Source: Candidatus Saccharibacteria bacterium UBA5150 (GTDB lineage Bacteria > Patescibacteriota > Saccharimonadia > Saccharimonadales > UBA4665). From it: a stretch of 14,614 nt of DNA. The stretch's first letter is position 1; every line of letters begins with the position of its first letter. The stretch spans positions 25,996-40,609 of the forward strand of contig DHXS01000022.1 in the NCBI GenBank assembly GCA_002413795.1, written 5' to 3'. The notes under the pieces were generated by a model. The model did no database searches, was not told the origin of the DNA, and saw only the letters and a program-made list of their open reading frames with translations. Shown here one piece after another: positions 1-5,585 of the stretch. Both the position numbers and the translations under genes were made by a program.

Positions 1-55
1 CAATTCGAACCAGGCTCGCAAATGTGATTCCGGGCTTTGGTATTCAGCCGGGCCC

Positions 56-1492
56 TTACGTCTTGCCTGCAGCCGCCTGAGCCTGTCGAACAGTGAAGCG
101 GCCGATCAGCTGGTGGCTTAATTCCGACAGGTTGCGCGACCACAGCGACACCGACAGGTTCCTTTTATGCTCGTGCGTGCCCTCGTCTTCTTCAATTGGA
201 TCGGCTATATCTTCGACTGCCGATCTTACTAGCGTTTTGGCCCGGATTTCAGCTATAAACTGTTTAACCAATTCCTCGCGCTCGACGGGATCTTCTATGC
301 CGATCTTTTGCAGAAGTTCGTCGTACACCTCGGCAACCGATGTTTCAACTTCCGCTATCTTTTCAATATCGATGATTTCGGCCTCCTGGAGCTCTTCCAT
401 TTCAGCCACCGCACCCTCTATAAAGACGGTCAGGCTTTTAAGAATAATGGCCTCCTCGGGCGGGGCCGTTGCCTGATATTCTTCGAGCTGGACCTGCACC
501 GCCTCGGGTAGAACGGCTATAAACGATTCTTCGGTCTCCGGCTCGATTTTTTCAATAACTTCAGCTGGTGGCAATAATTCCGCTTCCTCTACAGGTATCT
601 CTGGCTGGATATATAGATTATAGATATGGTCCAAATCTTCAAATAACGGCCCTTCATCGATGATCGGCTCCGTTGTCTCAAAATTTTCGACAAGATTTTC
701 CAAGGAGATTTCTACCGCCGGCTCAACTGTAATTATTTCTTTCGTCGGAGGTTTGTTAATGACAACTTCAAAAGCCGGAGGAATGATGGCTTTCGTAATT
801 GGCTCCGGGTCTATTGACTTAGGCATAGTTTCGCTGGTTTTTGATAACACTGCGGCTTGCTCGACTTGTTCCTCGATAGACGGTGTGCTTTCTTCTGTCC
901 GTGCAGAACGATAGGCAGGCTTAACCTCTTTAGCTACTTCGGCGAGTTGAACTTCTTTATATACGTTTCTTTTTACCGGTTCTAGACGGTCTACATCTGA
1001 AGCTATATTTGATATCTTAGAAGCTTCCTGTTGGGCAAGAAAACTGTGATGCATGTCATCGGCTAGTGCTTGACGGATAATGTTCTCGTTAGGGTCATGA
1101 TGATCTGTCGGCTCCTCCGCAGTATCAGGTTGTGCTTCAACTTCTGTTGCTTTCACTGCCTGAATATCAATAGAGGTGTAGGTTGCTTCTGCAACGATTC
1201 TGTTATGATTATCTTCCATTGCCGGTTTCTTCACAGGTTTTTCAGTAGTTTCGATACGTTCAATCACAGGTTTTTCAGCAGCAGCTTTTTTCGATAAGTC
1301 AGATTCATTGGCTAGCTGCTCCTTGCCCATCGTTTCAAGCTCTATCAACGACCGCGCTTCTTCAAGTGATAGGCCTCCCAGGAACGAACATGCTCTGTGA
1401 GCCGCTTCAATGTTCTCGGCTTCAAAAATCTCGCCGCCGGCGTGCTGACGAGAGAGAGTCTGCGTGTCTTCGGTTTGCTGGTTTACTTCCAC
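56..1492 (-). CDS. Acidic Glu/Pro-rich protein of unknown function, 478 aa
   Basis: I do not recognise this protein. It is strongly acidic, with long stretches rich in Glu, Pro, Ala, Val and Ile (about residues 60-360), probably mostly disordered. A more helical segment follows near residues 380-440. A short basic and hydrophobic tail includes the motif SHQLIGRF about 20 residues from the end. There is no signal peptide and no clear membrane span. The listed start is GTG; GAGG lies immediately upstream and AGGACC slightly further, so the exact start is uncertain, and an ATG at residue 54 is an alternative. It follows the 91-aa gene by 14 nt and is probably co-transcribed with it. The last 11 residues are encoded across a sequence resembling a dispersed genomic repeat (see the repeat entry). 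Cytoplasmic location is inferred only from the lack of targeting signals. Confidence 0.7.
   Translation of the reverse strand: MEVNQQTEDTQTLSRQHAGGEIFEAENIEAAHRACSFLGGLSLEEARSLIELETMGKEQLANESDLSKKAAAEKPVIERIETTEKPVKKPAMEDNHNRIVAEATYTSIDIQAVKATEVEAQPDTAEEPTDHHDPNENIIRQALADDMHHSFLAQQEASKISNIASDVDRLEPVKRNVYKEVQLAEVAKEVKPAYRSARTEESTPSIEEQVEQAAVLSKTSETMPKSIDPEPITKAIIPPAFEVVINKPPTKEIITVEPAVEISLENLVENFETTEPIIDEGPLFEDLDHIYNLYIQPEIPVEEAELLPPAEVIEKIEPETEESFIAVLPEAVQVQLEEYQATAPPEEAIILKSLTVFIEGAVAEMEELQEAEIIDIEKIAEVETSVAEVYDELLQKIGIEDPVEREELVKQFIAEIRAKTLVRSAVEDIADPIEEDEGTHEHKRNLSVSLWSRNLSELSHQLIGRFTVRQAQAAAGKT
76..92. repeat. Single copy of a repeat-like 17-mer near the end of the 478-aa gene
   Basis: On the minus strand the sequence TGTTCGACAGGCTCAGG differs at only the first two bases from CCTTCGACAGGCTCAGG. 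From memory, that motif and its relatives recur between genes in many bacterial genomes. Here it sits inside the last codons of the 478-aa gene, where it encodes the region around VRQAQ. No second copy is visible in this window, so the repeat status rests on recollection. Confidence 0.3.
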
Positions 1493-1506
1493 CCTCAGGT
1501 CCTATT

Positions 1507-1782
1507 CTATGAATCAACCTCGGCTGAGCCGAAGTATCCTTCAAAAGCCTTACGTGCAACTCCTCTGTATCGGTCGTAGCTTGGATCATTAGGGTCGAGG
1601 CTTTCAAGCGCCGTGAAGATTGGTCGAGCGTGTTCTCCGCACAATCTATCAAATTGCTCCACAGGTACGGGCTGCCCGTCAATTGCGTAGCCGGTTGGCT
1701 GGCCCTTCAAGTGCTCATAACCAATAAGTTCGAGCCAGCGTTCTCCTTCAGGTTTTTCTTGTGGTTGCTCTGCGGAGCTCAT
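1507..1782 (-). CDS. Small hypothetical protein, 91 aa
   Basis: I do not recognise this protein. It is small, soluble and acidic, with no membrane span. Features are WLELIGYEHLKG near residues 16-27 and a C-terminal half rich in aromatic and charged residues (DPNDPSYDRYRGVARKAFEG). The start is ATG at 1780-1782, with only a weak purine stretch (GAAAGAAAAG) upstream. A TATAAT hexamer lies 23 nt upstream. It is the first gene of an apparent two-gene minus-strand unit with the 478-aa gene, which starts 14 nt after its TAG. It is divergent from the cupredoxin gene. The pattern of shared Trp, Gly and Tyr residues looks like a folded domain rather than a chance ORF, but the function is unknown. Confidence 0.65.
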   Translation of the reverse strand: MSSAEQPQEKPEGERWLELIGYEHLKGQPTGYAIDGQPVPVEQFDRLCGEHARPIFTALESLDPNDPSYDRYRGVARKAFEGYFGSAEVDS

Positions 1783-1805
1783 GGCAACTTTTCTTTCATG
1801 GGCTT

Positions 1806-1811
1806 ATTATA
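1806..1811 (-). promoter_or_regulatory. -10 hexamer for the 91-aa/478-aa unit
   Basis: A perfect TATAAT on the minus strand, 23 nt upstream of the 91-aa start codon. The -35 region is poor (TTTGTA-like at 16-nt spacing), so this rests mainly on the -10 match and its position. Confidence 0.45.
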
Positions 1812-1846
1812 CAGCTACAGCGGTCAATACAAATCGGGGAAAAGGG

Positions 1847-1857
1847 TATATTATAAG
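1847..1857 (+). promoter_or_regulatory. Possible -10 region for the cupredoxin gene
   Basis: An A/T-rich stretch with overlapping hexamers TATATT, TATTAT and TATAAG, 25-35 nt upstream of the ATG and just before the strong ribosome binding site GGAGGACGGAG (1870-1880). No convincing -35 is visible. Confidence 0.35.
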
Positions 1858-1881
1858 TTATATCTAAACGGAGGACGGAGT

Positions 1882-2322
1882 ATGAAAGCGGCCATTGCCA
1901 TTGTAGTAGTGTTAGTGCTCGCGGGCGGCGGTTATGCGCTGGTCAAGCACAACGATAATAATAAAACTGCTAAAACCAACACCTCTATGAGCCAAATGAA
2001 TACGCCCAAAAAGACTTCCAGCCAGAGTTCCGGCACCTCTAGCTCGGCCGCCTCCACGCCGACGGCGACCAATACGGTTGCTATTCAGAACTTTGCGTTT
2101 AGCCCAGATAGCATCACCGTCAAAAAAGGCACGACCGTAACCTGGACCAACAAGGACAGCACACAGCATGACGTCACCGAAAATGACGGCAAAGACGGCC
2201 CGAAAAGCAAACTCCTGGCCCAAGGCGAGAGCTACAGCTTTACATTTAATACCGCAGGCAGTTTCGCCTACATTTGTTCGATTCACCCGAACATGACCGG
2301 CACCGTAACCGTTACCGAGTAG
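1882..2322 (+). CDS. Membrane-anchored blue copper protein (cupredoxin)
   Basis: Plastocyanin-like type 1 copper protein expected to carry electrons, or bind copper, at the outer face of the membrane. The 146 residues are: an N-terminal hydrophobic anchor or uncleaved signal (4-21); a Ser/Thr/Asn/Lys-rich linker (24-63); and a cupredoxin domain (64-146). The type 1 copper ligands are visible as His96 (QHDVT), Cys132, His135 and Met138 (CSIHPNM). There is no lipobox Cys, so a transmembrane anchor is more likely than a lipoprotein. The frame is open far upstream, but ATG 1882 is the start because GGAGGACGGAG lies directly before it and the hydrophobic segment follows immediately. A cytochrome-b-like membrane gene starts 13 nt after the stop, suggesting an electron-transfer pair. 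The natural partner, either iron/copper reduction or respiration, is inference. Confidence 0.88.
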   Translation: MKAAIAIVVVLVLAGGGYALVKHNDNNKTAKTNTSMSQMNTPKKTSSQSSGTSSSAASTPTATNTVAIQNFAFSPDSITVKKGTTVTWTNKDSTQHDVTENDGKDGPKSKLLAQGESYSFTFNTAGSFAYICSIHPNMTGTVTVTE

Positions 2323-2335
2323 CAGACCGTTAGGC

Positions 2336-2989
2336 ATGGAAGGTCAGACTACCAGACGACGAAAAGTAGTCGGGGCGGCCTTATGGCTGCTCGGGCTGAC
2401 CGTATCGGCGATGGCCTACATAGCCTGGGGGCGTGATTATGGCTGGGGACCGTCGCCTTTTAACGCTTACCGTATTTTCCCGCTGTTCGGCCTGTTGGCT
2501 TTCAGCCTGATGTGGACGCATTACGTGGCCGGCGCCCTGCGCGACCTGCTAAAGCTTGGAGAGGCTACGCTGGCCCATTACTTCGAGGCGACGGCCTGGG
2601 CGGTTTTGGTTTTGATCTGCCTGCACCCCGGCCTGCTTATCTACCAGCGTTTTCGTGACGGTTTCGGTTTGCCGCCCGGCAGTTACGAATCTTACGTGGC
2701 GCCGGGCTTGGGCTGGGTGACTTTGCTGGGCAGTGCCAGTCTGCTGGTTTTTCTGGCTTTTGAGTTCCGCCGCTTCTACGGCAAACGTTCCTGGTGGCAT
2801 TATGTGGCCGACGCCGGAGACGCGGCCATGCTGGCCATCTTTTACCACTCTCTAAGACTGGGCACTCAGCTGCGGCACGGCGGCTGGTTCCGGGCGGTCT
2901 GGTGGTTCTACGGCATCGTACTGATAGCCATTTTAATCCGTAAATACAGTCAGAGATTTCTTAGCAAATCAAAAAGCCCGGCCTTATAG
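2336..2989 (+). CDS. Ferric-reductase-like / cytochrome b-type membrane protein
   Basis: A 217-residue polytopic membrane protein with about six hydrophobic segments (12-30, 46-66, 84-103, 124-142, 157-172, 186-201). It resembles the transmembrane domain of ferric reductases and MsrQ, which bind b-type heme. Two helices each carry a pair of histidines 16 residues apart: His81/His97 and His155/His171. This is the arrangement expected for heme ligands on opposing helices. His62 (WTHYVAG) is an extra candidate. No FAD or NAD(P)H domain is attached, so electrons must come from a separate partner. It starts 13 nt after the cupredoxin stop with only a weak Shine-Dalgarno sequence, and is probably co-transcribed. 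The Lys/Ser-rich tail overlaps the hairpin that terminates the opposing small unit. Family assignment is by pattern, without a search. Confidence 0.75.
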   Translation: MEGQTTRRRKVVGAALWLLGLTVSAMAYIAWGRDYGWGPSPFNAYRIFPLFGLLAFSLMWTHYVAGALRDLLKLGEATLAHYFEATAWAVLVLICLHPGLLIYQRFRDGFGLPPGSYESYVAPGLGWVTLLGSASLLVFLAFEFRRFYGKRSWWHYVADAGDAAMLAIFYHSLRLGTQLRHGGWFRAVWWFYGIVLIAILIRKYSQRFLSKSKSPAL

Positions 2990-2996
2990 CCGAGCT
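2971..2996 (-). terminator. Rho-independent terminator of the minus-strand 30-aa/sRNA unit
   Basis: Read on the minus strand, AGCTCGGC, loop TATAAG, GCCGGGCT, then TTTTT. All eight pairs form, one of them a U.G wobble. On the plus strand the same position is a C.A mismatch, so the hairpin is built for minus-strand transcripts. It overlaps the last codons of the cytochrome-b-like gene and may also act weakly on that gene. Confidence 0.75.
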
Positions 2997-3016
2997 CTTT
3001 GATCCCGATTGTCTGC

Positions 3017-3109
3017 TTACAATTTCTTCAGCAGTCGATCAATCTTGGCAAACATGCCGGCGTTCGAACTAAAAGACAGTTCGAAGGCCAGACCGGCATT
3101 TGTCTTCAT
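3017..3109 (-). CDS. 30-residue microprotein within a compact transcription unit
   Basis: A tiny ORF starting MKTNAGLAFELSF and ending in an amphipathic basic segment FAKIDRLLKKL. Support comes from context: a near-consensus promoter about 60-90 nt upstream, a good ribosome binding site AAAGGAG (CTCCT at 3119-3123 on the plus strand) 9 nt before ATG, and a dedicated terminator just after the stop. I do not recognise the peptide. Its coding sequence contains a strong hairpin, so the unit could instead be a structured small RNA or carry both functions. The peptide is not hydrophobic enough to be a typical type I toxin. Confidence 0.5.
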   Translation of the reverse strand: MKTNAGLAFELSFSSNAGMFAKIDRLLKKL

Positions 3110-3148
3110 GCGCCGTAGCTCCTTTATTTTTGTAAATGATTTTTGTTT

Positions 3149-3156
3149 GTGATCAC
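3149..3156. promoter_or_regulatory. GTGATCAC palindrome just downstream of the predicted start site
   Basis: A perfect 8-bp palindrome with partly symmetric flanks (TTT on one side, AAA on the other), a few nt downstream of the predicted start of the small minus-strand unit. The position fits an operator; the protein is unknown. Confidence 0.25.
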
Positions 3157-3168
3157 GAAACACTATTT

Positions 3169-3196
3169 ATTATACACAAATTTGCTATTTTGTCAA
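3169..3196 (-). promoter_or_regulatory. Consensus sigma-70-type promoter of the 30-aa/sRNA unit
   Basis: TTGACA (plus-strand 3191-3196), a 16-nt spacer, then TATAAT (3169-3174). Both hexamers are perfect. This is the best promoter in the window. Confidence 0.85.
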
Positions 3197-3247
3197 AGTG
3201 TGTAGGTGAGGTATTTGTGTTTCGTCTGATCTCAGCCGTATCATAAC

Positions 3248-3277
3248 GCTTAAGTTAAGAACTTCCAAGCATTTTTT
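3248..3277 (+). terminator. Weak plus-strand hairpin followed by a T run
   Basis: GCTTAAGTT pairs with AACTT-CC-AAGC (two-base bulge, loop AAG), followed by ATTTTTT. The T run lies on the plus strand and touches the stop codon of the minus-strand tail-anchored gene. The only plus-strand transcript it could stop is read-through from the cytochrome-b-like gene, so its role is unclear. Confidence 0.35.
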
Positions 3278-3637
3278 CTAATAGTATGTTGTGCTTTTTA
3301 CAGACCGCCTGGCCTGCCAGAACATAACCAGGGCAACCAGCACCAAAATCACCGGTAAACTTATCAAAACCGGGCTGACGTGATGCGGCTTGGCAGGTAC
3401 CGGGCTGGGACCGGCCTGGGCCACCGTAGCGGTAGCCGGCGGCAGCTGGATGGTCGGCACGGCTTTATTTTGCAATTGAATGCCCGTACTGCTGTTCAAC
3501 AGGGTCGTTGCCGTGCCGGGCTGCAGACTGCTGGACTTTGTGCCGCCGGTCGGCCCGGTCGCCGATTGCGGTGTCTGGGTAGTTATCTGCGTGCCGGTGG
3601 CGCTGCCGGTTTTTAGTTGGGTATTGTCCACTGCCAT
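3278..3637 (-). CDS. Tail-anchored Thr/Ser/Gln/Pro-rich protein, 119 aa
   Basis: I do not recognise the family. Residues 1-85 are low-complexity (Thr, Gln, Ser, Pro, Ala) with no charged clusters. A single hydrophobic span lies near residues 89-107 (ISLPVILVLVALVMFW), followed by a short basic tail (ARRSVK). There is no N-terminal signal, so it is a C-terminal (tail) anchored protein. By the positive-inside rule the basic tail would be cytoplasmic and the long N-terminal part would face outward. It starts 10 nt after the DUF4396 stop codon and has no clear ribosome binding site, so it is probably translated from the same message. A TACAAT lies 2 nt before the ATG, too close to be its promoter. 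Confidence 0.65.
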   Translation of the reverse strand: MAVDNTQLKTGSATGTQITTQTPQSATGPTGGTKSSSLQPGTATTLLNSSTGIQLQNKAVPTIQLPPATATVAQAGPSPVPAKPHHVSPVLISLPVILVLVALVMFWQARRSVKSTTYY

Positions 3638-3647
3638 CTATTGTACA

Positions 3648-4097
3648 TTAGTGATATTCATGGACTACGGCGTGGCCTTTGCCGCGCCCGATCAGCCAGC
3701 GGTTCACCGGAAAAGCCACCGCGAAAGCCACCACCAGCGATATAAACAGGCTGGTCCAGAAAAGAACCGTGTTCAGCCCGGCACTGATGGCGCCCGGCAC
3801 CAGCAGAATGAAGCCGTTGTCGGCCAGTTCCATGGTGGCAATGGAAGCCGTGTCGGCGGCCAGGGCCAGCCGCATTGCCTTTCGCAAAGTCAACCCGTGC
3901 TTCAAAAGCGGCCTAATGCTCAACGAATAACCAAATATAAAGGCCAAAATAACAGATAAAACTACGCTGCCGGCGTTCGACACGTTATAGCCAGCCGAGA
4001 TAACCATGCCAATCACCTCGCCGATGGCACAGCCCGTCAGGCAATGCAGTGTGGCGCTGGCCGCCGTCTTGTTAACCGATGGATTCATAGCTATCAC
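3648..4097 (-). CDS. DUF4396 family membrane protein
   Basis: This matches DUF4396 as I remember it: an N-terminal HCLTGC motif (His18, Cys19, Cys23), a central segment FGYSLSIRPLLKHGLTLRKA, ALAADTASIATMELADN (77-93), and a C-terminal FPVNRWLIGRGKGHA. About four hydrophobic segments span residues 24-35, 43-57, 95-107 and 110-130. The biochemical function is unknown; relatives often sit near copper and other metal genes, as here. The His/Cys/Cys motif at the first membrane segment would suit a metal site, which is inference. The start is ambiguous: GTG at 4095-4097 has GGAAAG 7 nt upstream, while ATG at 4086-4088 (three codons in) has the better start codon. It lies 50 nt after the CDF exporter stop. 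Confidence 0.8.
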   Translation of the reverse strand: MIAMNPSVNKTAASATLHCLTGCAIGEVIGMVISAGYNVSNAGSVVLSVILAFIFGYSLSIRPLLKHGLTLRKAMRLALAADTASIATMELADNGFILLVPGAISAGLNTVLFWTSLFISLVVAFAVAFPVNRWLIGRGKGHAVVHEYH

Positions 4098-4147
4098 TGT
4101 AAAGCTTTCCGACGACCAAAAAAAGCCCCCGGAATCGTTTGCAAGAC

Positions 4148-4813
4148 TTACGAGTTCTTAATTGTTTGTAGTGATTGCCAGCTAGACCGAAGTATTAAGC
4201 CCGTAATCAATAATCCTATGATCGGGTCAGCTATCGGCAGGCTAACTCTGATTAAGATAGCGCTTAAAACGACCCCCGCGCTTACTAATCCGTCTGCCCT
4301 TGCATGGTTTCCGTCTGCTATTAGTGCAGGACTATTAAGCCTGCGCCCTGCCCGCCATCTGATCACTGCCGCTAATTCATTACCAATGATGCCGATCACG
4401 CCCGCTATAAAGAGAGCAAATAGATGGGTCGGGGTGTGAGGATGTATGAATTTACCTATTACTTGATAGAGCGCGATTAAGGCACTCAGGAATATGACGC
4501 CGACTATAGCGTAGCCAGCCCAACGCTCGCCTTTCTTACTGCGTAGCCAAAAGGCCAGCCCAAGCGGTATAGCAGTCAGCGAATCGCCGGCATTGTGGAT
4601 TACGTCAGTCAGCAGGGCGACACTGCCGCTAAGTCCAAAGATGATTAGTTGCAGCATAGAAGCCACGAATAGGATCACAAAACTAATACTTACTGCCCTG
4701 ACCCCCTCGTTGGAGCGAACAATTGATGGATCTACCAGACCATGAGTATGCCCGTGCCTGCCATGTGAGTGGTCGTGAGAATGATCATGATGATGTGAAT
4801 GCTCTTGTGTCAT
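4148..4813 (-). CDS. Short CDF-family divalent metal exporter with His-rich tail
   Basis: Cation diffusion facilitator exchanging Zn2+, Co2+, Cd2+ or a similar ion for protons across the inner membrane. From ATG 4813 it has 221 residues: a His/Asp-rich N-terminus (HSHHHDHSHDHSHG, residues 5-18) likely to bind metal; six hydrophobic spans; the TM2 motif HNAGD (His73, Asp77); and the TM5 motif HARAD (His170, Asp174). The protein stops right after TM6 and lacks the usual 80-100 residue cytoplasmic domain that helps CDF proteins dimerise. The frame is open 22 codons further upstream, but that extension runs into the divergent gene and is poorly protein-like. The -10 element ends 6 nt before ATG 4813, so the mRNA is predicted to be leaderless. 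It may be the first gene of a unit with DUF4396. Confidence 0.85.
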   Translation of the reverse strand: MTQEHSHHHDHSHDHSHGRHGHTHGLVDPSIVRSNEGVRAVSISFVILFVASMLQLIIFGLSGSVALLTDVIHNAGDSLTAIPLGLAFWLRSKKGERWAGYAIVGVIFLSALIALYQVIGKFIHPHTPTHLFALFIAGVIGIIGNELAAVIRWRAGRRLNSPALIADGNHARADGLVSAGVVLSAILIRVSLPIADPIIGLLITGLILRSSWQSLQTIKNS

Positions 4814-4819
4814 CAAACC

Positions 4820-4827
4820 AGTATACT
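4820..4827. promoter_or_regulatory. Palindromic -10 element shared by two divergent genes
   Basis: AGTATACT is its own reverse complement, so both strands carry TATACT. On the minus strand the hexamer ends 6 nt before the CDF start codon; on the plus strand it ends 7 nt before the VIT start codon. Both transcripts would begin at or next to their start codons. No strong -35 is visible on either side. Confidence 0.6.
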
Positions 4828-4834
4828 CAATGTA

Positions 4835-5539
4835 ATGAGCAAAATAGTTACCCCTCACGCCGATATCCATAAATCTCATAGGTCAAATTGGCTGCGTGCC
4901 GCTGTCTTAGGTGCAAATGATGGTATTGTTTCTACCGCCAGTATTATGCTCGGCGTGACGGCAGCCCATGCCAGCAATTCAACTATTTTAACTGCCGGCA
5001 TTGCCGGTCTTACCGCTGGTGCCTTATCCATGGCAGCCGGGGAATATGTTTCAGTCAGTTCGCAGAAAGATTCGGAGCACGCTGATATAGAAATAGAGAG
5101 GCGTTCGCTAGCTGATAATCCAGATGAAGAGTTAGCGGAATTGGCGCACATTTACGTACACCGTGGCCTGGATCCTAAATTAGCCGATGAAGTAGCCCGC
5201 CAGCTCCATGACCACGATGCCGAAACAGCGCATTTACGAGATGAACTTGGTATTGAACTTGGTAGTATGGCAAACCCTATTCAGGCTTCCGCGGCCTCGG
5301 CAGTAGCATTTTCAGTCGGGGCAGCTGTACCTATTTTGGCTTCTATTATTGCCCCTGGCAATATTGATACGTGGTTCATTGTTATCCTTTCGTTAGTCGC
5401 ATTGGCAATATCAGGCGGTATCGGCGCCTACTTCGGTGGCGGGCATAGGATTCGAGCCGCATTCCGGGTTTTTATAGGCGGTAGCATTGCTATGGCTATT
5501 ACGGCCTTGATAGGCCATTTTGTAGGAAAAGCACTATAA
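4835..5539 (+). CDS. VIT1/CCC1 family iron/manganese transporter
   Basis: Membrane transporter of the VIT1/CCC1 family, which moves Fe2+ or Mn2+ out of the cytosol. The 234 residues show LGANDGIVSTASIMLGV in the first span (25-41), AGALSMAAGEYVSVSSQKDSE (61-81) with Met66 and Glu70 in the metal-binding second span, a charged cytoplasmic stretch (80-145) rich in Glu, His and Asp, and three more spans (155-173, 180-200, 208-230). The length is typical. ATG 4835 is chosen because the protein aligns with the family from there and the upstream part of the frame is antisense to the CDF gene. There is no ribosome binding site, and TATACT ends 7 nt before the ATG, so the message is predicted leaderless. 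It is divergent from the CDF exporter. Confidence 0.9.
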   Translation: MSKIVTPHADIHKSHRSNWLRAAVLGANDGIVSTASIMLGVTAAHASNSTILTAGIAGLTAGALSMAAGEYVSVSSQKDSEHADIEIERRSLADNPDEELAELAHIYVHRGLDPKLADEVARQLHDHDAETAHLRDELGIELGSMANPIQASAASAVAFSVGAAVPILASIIAPGNIDTWFIVILSLVALAISGGIGAYFGGGHRIRAAFRVFIGGSIAMAITALIGHFVGKAL

Positions 5540-5561
5540 AAAAGAACCGATAAATGGTTCT
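5538..5561 (-). terminator. Terminator of the tRNA-fMet transcript
   Basis: On the minus strand AGAACC, 7-nt loop, GGTTCT, then TTTTT. It lies 24 nt beyond the CCA end of the tRNA. It also follows the VIT stop codon directly, where the plus-strand version has a weaker tail (AATAATTT). Confidence 0.75.
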
Positions 5562-5585
5562 AATAATTTCCATGTTACATAGAAA

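Larger units (their letters stand above)
2971..3162 (-). ncRNA. Candidate structured small RNA of about 190 nt
   Basis: From the predicted start near 3162 to the terminator at 2971, the transcript would be about 190 nt. It contains a hairpin with a perfect 8-bp stem (TTCGAACT / AGTTCGAA, plus-strand 3063-3070 and 3078-3085, 7-nt loop). The stem is extended by GGC/GCC across one mismatch, with GCCGG/CCGGC as an alternative outer pairing. It overlaps the 30-aa ORF. No known RNA family is recognised; a central-bubble rod like 6S RNA is not evident. Confidence 0.4.

Noticed and set aside
1..12. GGTTCGAATT-like T-arm of a tRNA on the minus strand (RC of CAATTCGAACC)
   Set aside because: Upstream minus-strand sequence does not fold into D and anticodon arms, and the matching T-stem would lie outside the window. 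Could be a chance match or a tRNA/tmRNA remnant; not supportable.
14..55. Weak hairpin after the 478-aa gene (CCGGGCT / AGCCGGG)
   Set aside because: The stem has a G.G mismatch and no T run follows on the minus strand, so I do not call a terminator.
93..476. Plus-strand Ser-rich frames opposite the 478-aa gene
   Set aside because: They are antisense shadows of a Glu-rich gene, with no start signals of their own.
1630..1881. Long upstream extension of the cupredoxin reading frame
   Set aside because: It is antisense to the 91-aa gene and crosses its promoter. The ribosome binding site and hydrophobic N-terminus place the start at 1882.
3640..3645. TACAAT just before the 119-aa gene as a promoter
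   Set aside because: It ends 2 nt before the ATG, so transcription would start inside the coding region.
4098..4147. T7 run (minus strand) between the CDF and DUF4396 genes as a terminator
   Set aside because: The G/C stretch before it has no complementary arm, so no stem forms. Co-transcription is left open.
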